Shown: one piece after another, positions 61,957 through 64,000 of the stretch
Numbering within the stretch: the first letter of the stretch is position 1
Layout: each line of letters begins with the position of its first letter
Assembly (NCBI GenBank): GCA_029974985.1
Contig: JARKQC010000360.1
Span: 223,238-287,237, forward strand
Length of the DNA: 64,000 nt
Direction: 5' to 3'
Source: Bacteroidota bacterium
GTDB lineage: Bacteria; Bacteroidota; Ignavibacteria; Kapaibacteriales; UBA2268
Translations under genes and position numbers: made by a program
The notes under the pieces: model-generated
Seen by the model: only the letters and a program-made list of their open reading frames with translations
What the model was told of the DNA's origin: nothing
The model's database searches: none

Positions 61957-64000
61957 ATGTCCTATCAAGAATATATATCGAGTGTAAATAATAAGATAGA
62001 GTATGCAACAGAATACACCTTGCGAACTCAGTTAGAAAATTTGCTAAATTTTATTAAGCAAAGAAAATCAATATCAATTATTCAGGAAAATAAAAAAACT
62101 CCTTTGCAAAATTTTGGTAAACCAGATTTCCGAGTAACAGAAAATGATTTAGAAATTGGTTGGATTGAAACAAAACCTATTAATGATGATTTATCTATCT
62201 ATGTTGAAACACCGCAACTAAAAAGATATTTGAATGTAATACCGAATTTATTATTTACCAATTATAGAGATTTTATATTATTCCGAGACGGTGAGATATT
62301 ATTAAGTGCTACACTATTTAATTTGGGTGATAATGAATTAGATAAATCAAATATCGAAAAAACAGAAATTTTAATAAATGAATTTTTTAATTCGAGTTTA
62401 CAGCAAATCGAAAGAACAGAAAAATTATCAGTGTTACTTGCAAAGCACGCACAATATTTTCACGATGAACTTCTTGAGATGTGGTACGGTAATGACCAAT
62501 CACAATTCAAAGAGAAACTCAAAGGATTATTTGATTTATTTAAAGAAACTTTAATAGAAGATTTAACGCCTGAAGATTTTATAGATGCTTATGCTCAAAC
62601 AGTAAGTTATGGATTACTTTTATCTGCACTTTCTTCTGATAAAGAAATTACGAAGTATAATTTTATCGAATTTATCCCCAAATCATTATCAATATTTGAG
62701 GAGATATTTAGCTTATTAAGATTATCCAATATACCGGAGGGCATATCTTGGATAATAGATAAGTTGTTTATAATATTAAATAATACGGATTATTTCCAAG
62801 TACAAAAAGAGCTATCTTTTGCTAATAAAAAGGGGCCCGAATACGAAGATCCGTATATATATTTTTACGAGAATTTTCTTACAGCTTATAATCCAGAAAT
62901 TAGATTAGAACGAGGTGTATTTTATACGCCTGCGTCGGTAGTGCATTTTATAGTAAAGGTTGTAAATCTGTCGCTAAAAGAAGATTTTAAGAAGTCGGGC
63001 ATAGATGATGATGAAATATCATTATTGGATTTTGCAACGGGAACGGGTACATTTTTATTGGAATCATTTAAAGTAGCCTTAGAAAATATAGATAAAGGTC
63101 AGATAAATGGATTTATTCGCAATCATTTACTAAAAAATTTCTATGGCTTTGAATATTTAATAGCCCCCTATACGATAGCACATTTAAAATTAACAAAATT
63201 TTTAGCTGAAGCTGGATTTAACTTTGAACAGGAAAATGATAGAACACGAATATATCTAACTAATACATTAGACGACTCACATTTTCAGCGTAACCCCTTG
63301 TTTCCTTATATATCAGATGAGGGTGAGCAGGCTACAGCTGTAAAGATGACAAAAAAAATATGGGTGGTATTGGGTAATCCACCGTATAGTAATTATTCCA
63401 AAAATAAGAGTGCTTTTATTCAGAATTTGGTAGCAGATTATAAAAAAGGTTTGCAGGAATCGAAGATAAATCTTGATGATGATTATATTAAGTTTATTCG
63501 CTTCGCTCAAGCAAAGATAGAGGGGGCTAAATATACATATTTGAAGGGCGATAATCCCGTAACAGGCAAGATAGAATCTGCAAATCAAGGTATAATCGGC
63601 ATAATCACAAATAATTCTTATTTATATGGCGTAACACATCGCCAAATGAGAAAATCATTATTAGAAACATTTGATAAAATATATATTATCAATCTACACG
63701 GTAATAGTATAATTGGTGAGCAGGATAAGAATGTATTTGACATTATGATAGGAGTTTCGATAGCAATTTTTATTAAAACAACTAAACCATTGAAAAAAAA
63801 GGAAGTATATTATTATTCTACACTTGAAAATGGCATTTTAACGAGAACTGGCAAAGATGAATATTTGTATAACCACGATTTAAAGACAGTAGAATGGACG
63901 CGATTAAATCCTGTAGAACCATATTACTGGTTTGTTAGCAAAGATTTTACACATCAAGAGCAATACGATAAAGGCTGGAAAATTACTGATATTTTTGATG
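61957..64000 (+). CDS. Type ISP/IIG-like restriction-methylase, N-terminal 681 residues (runs off the window)
   Basis: The frame starts at ATG 61957 (MSYQEYISSVNNKIEYATEY) and is still open at base 64000. Residues about 1-150 look like a PD-(D/E)XK nuclease: FGKPDFRVTENDLEIGWIETK supplies Asp and the ETK pair. A helical linker (about 150-310) follows, with YEDPYIYFYENFLTAYNPEI. The gamma-class adenine methylase comes next: LLDFATGTGTFLLESF (motif I, near 347) and WVVLGNPPYSNY (motif IV, near 470). No helicase motifs lie between nuclease and methylase, unlike LlaGI-type ISP enzymes, so it is closer to type IIG. The sequence ends at GWKITDIFD, just before the target-recognition part. Confidence 0.88.
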   Translation, partial: MSYQEYISSVNNKIEYATEYTLRTQLENLLNFIKQRKSISIIQENKKTPLQNFGKPDFRVTENDLEIGWIETKPINDDLSIYVETPQLKRYLNVIPNLLFTNYRDFILFRDGEILLSATLFNLGDNELDKSNIEKTEILINEFFNSSLQQIERTEKLSVLLAKHAQYFHDELLEMWYGNDQSQFKEKLKGLFDLFKETLIEDLTPEDFIDAYAQTVSYGLLLSALSSDKEITKYNFIEFIPKSLSIFEEIFSLLRLSNIPEGISWIIDKLFIILNNTDYFQVQKELSFANKKGPEYEDPYIYFYENFLTAYNPEIRLERGVFYTPASVVHFIVKVVNLSLKEDFKKSGIDDDEISLLDFATGTGTFLLESFKVALENIDKGQINGFIRNHLLKNFYGFEYLIAPYTIAHLKLTKFLAEAGFNFEQENDRTRIYLTNTLDDSHFQRNPLFPYISDEGEQATAVKMTKKIWVVLGNPPYSNYSKNKSAFIQNLVADYKKGLQESKINLDDDYIKFIRFAQAKIEGAKYTYLKGDNPVTGKIESANQGIIGIITNNSYLYGVTHRQMRKSLLETFDKIYIINLHGNSIIGEQDKNVFDIMIGVSIAIFIKTTKPLKKKEVYYYSTLENGILTRTGKDEYLYNHDLKTVEWTRLNPVEPYYWFVSKDFTHQEQYDKGWKITDIFD

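Overview
The window is about 30% G+C and codes densely; no stretch longer than 300 bases lacks a gene. Several features point to a Gram-negative member of the Bacteroidota/Chlorobiota/Ignavibacteriota (FCB) group. One secreted metalloprotease ends in a type IX secretion sorting domain. Wza- and Wzi-like capsule proteins, an OmpA-type porin and a heptose epimerase are present. The ATP synthase genes run atpZ-I-B-E-F-H-A-(hldD)-G without atpD or atpC. Several promoters read TTTG-N20-TAnnTTTG, the Bacteroidota sigma-factor consensus. A full-length flhA argues against a typical Bacteroides or Flavobacterium and fits Ignavibacteria- or Kapabacteria-like lineages. That placement is inferred, not proven.

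Layout. 1-984: C-terminal part of a nuclease-methylase of the type ISP/IIG kind. 1023-3370: a Cache-domain lipoprotein overlapping a family 3 glycosidase. 3395-12326: a capsule/exopolysaccharide operon (Wza-like exporter, Wzi-like barrel, GT2, sugar-1-phosphate transferase, polyprenyl-phosphate mannose synthase, and a GT2 fused to a degenerate sugar-phosphate transferase). 12343-14211: a two-gene type II restriction-modification cassette on the minus strand with its own strong promoter. 14396-17359: a T9SS metalloprotease, a DsrE-like protein and tRNA-Glu(CUC). 17439-26851: rqcH, yicC, then the atp operon on the minus strand with promoter, internal structured element and terminator. 27028-29736: a lipoprotein and recG. 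29738-36226: a complete MacAB-TolC-like export operon. 36329-37405: manC-like.

37580-50355: a second glycan region. It holds a hypothetical gene, a methyltransferase and two proteins of nearly 1,180 residues, each joining several glycosyltransferase domains. These are followed by gpsA, a sugar-phosphate-type nucleotidyltransferase and a third fusion protein. Two of the fusions carry TagB/TagF-like CDP-glycerol glycerophosphotransferase domains. With gpsA between them, this suggests that glycerol phosphate is attached to a surface glycan. It is the best candidate here for an undescribed system.

50370-61830: an HMA-domain protein, an S41-like protein apparently lacking its catalytic serine, flhA, a PepSY-type membrane protein, an OmpA-family protein, a small barrel protein and a copper P-type ATPase. 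61957-64000: N-terminal two-thirds of another type ISP/IIG-like nuclease-methylase running off the window, complementary in content to the fragment at base 1.
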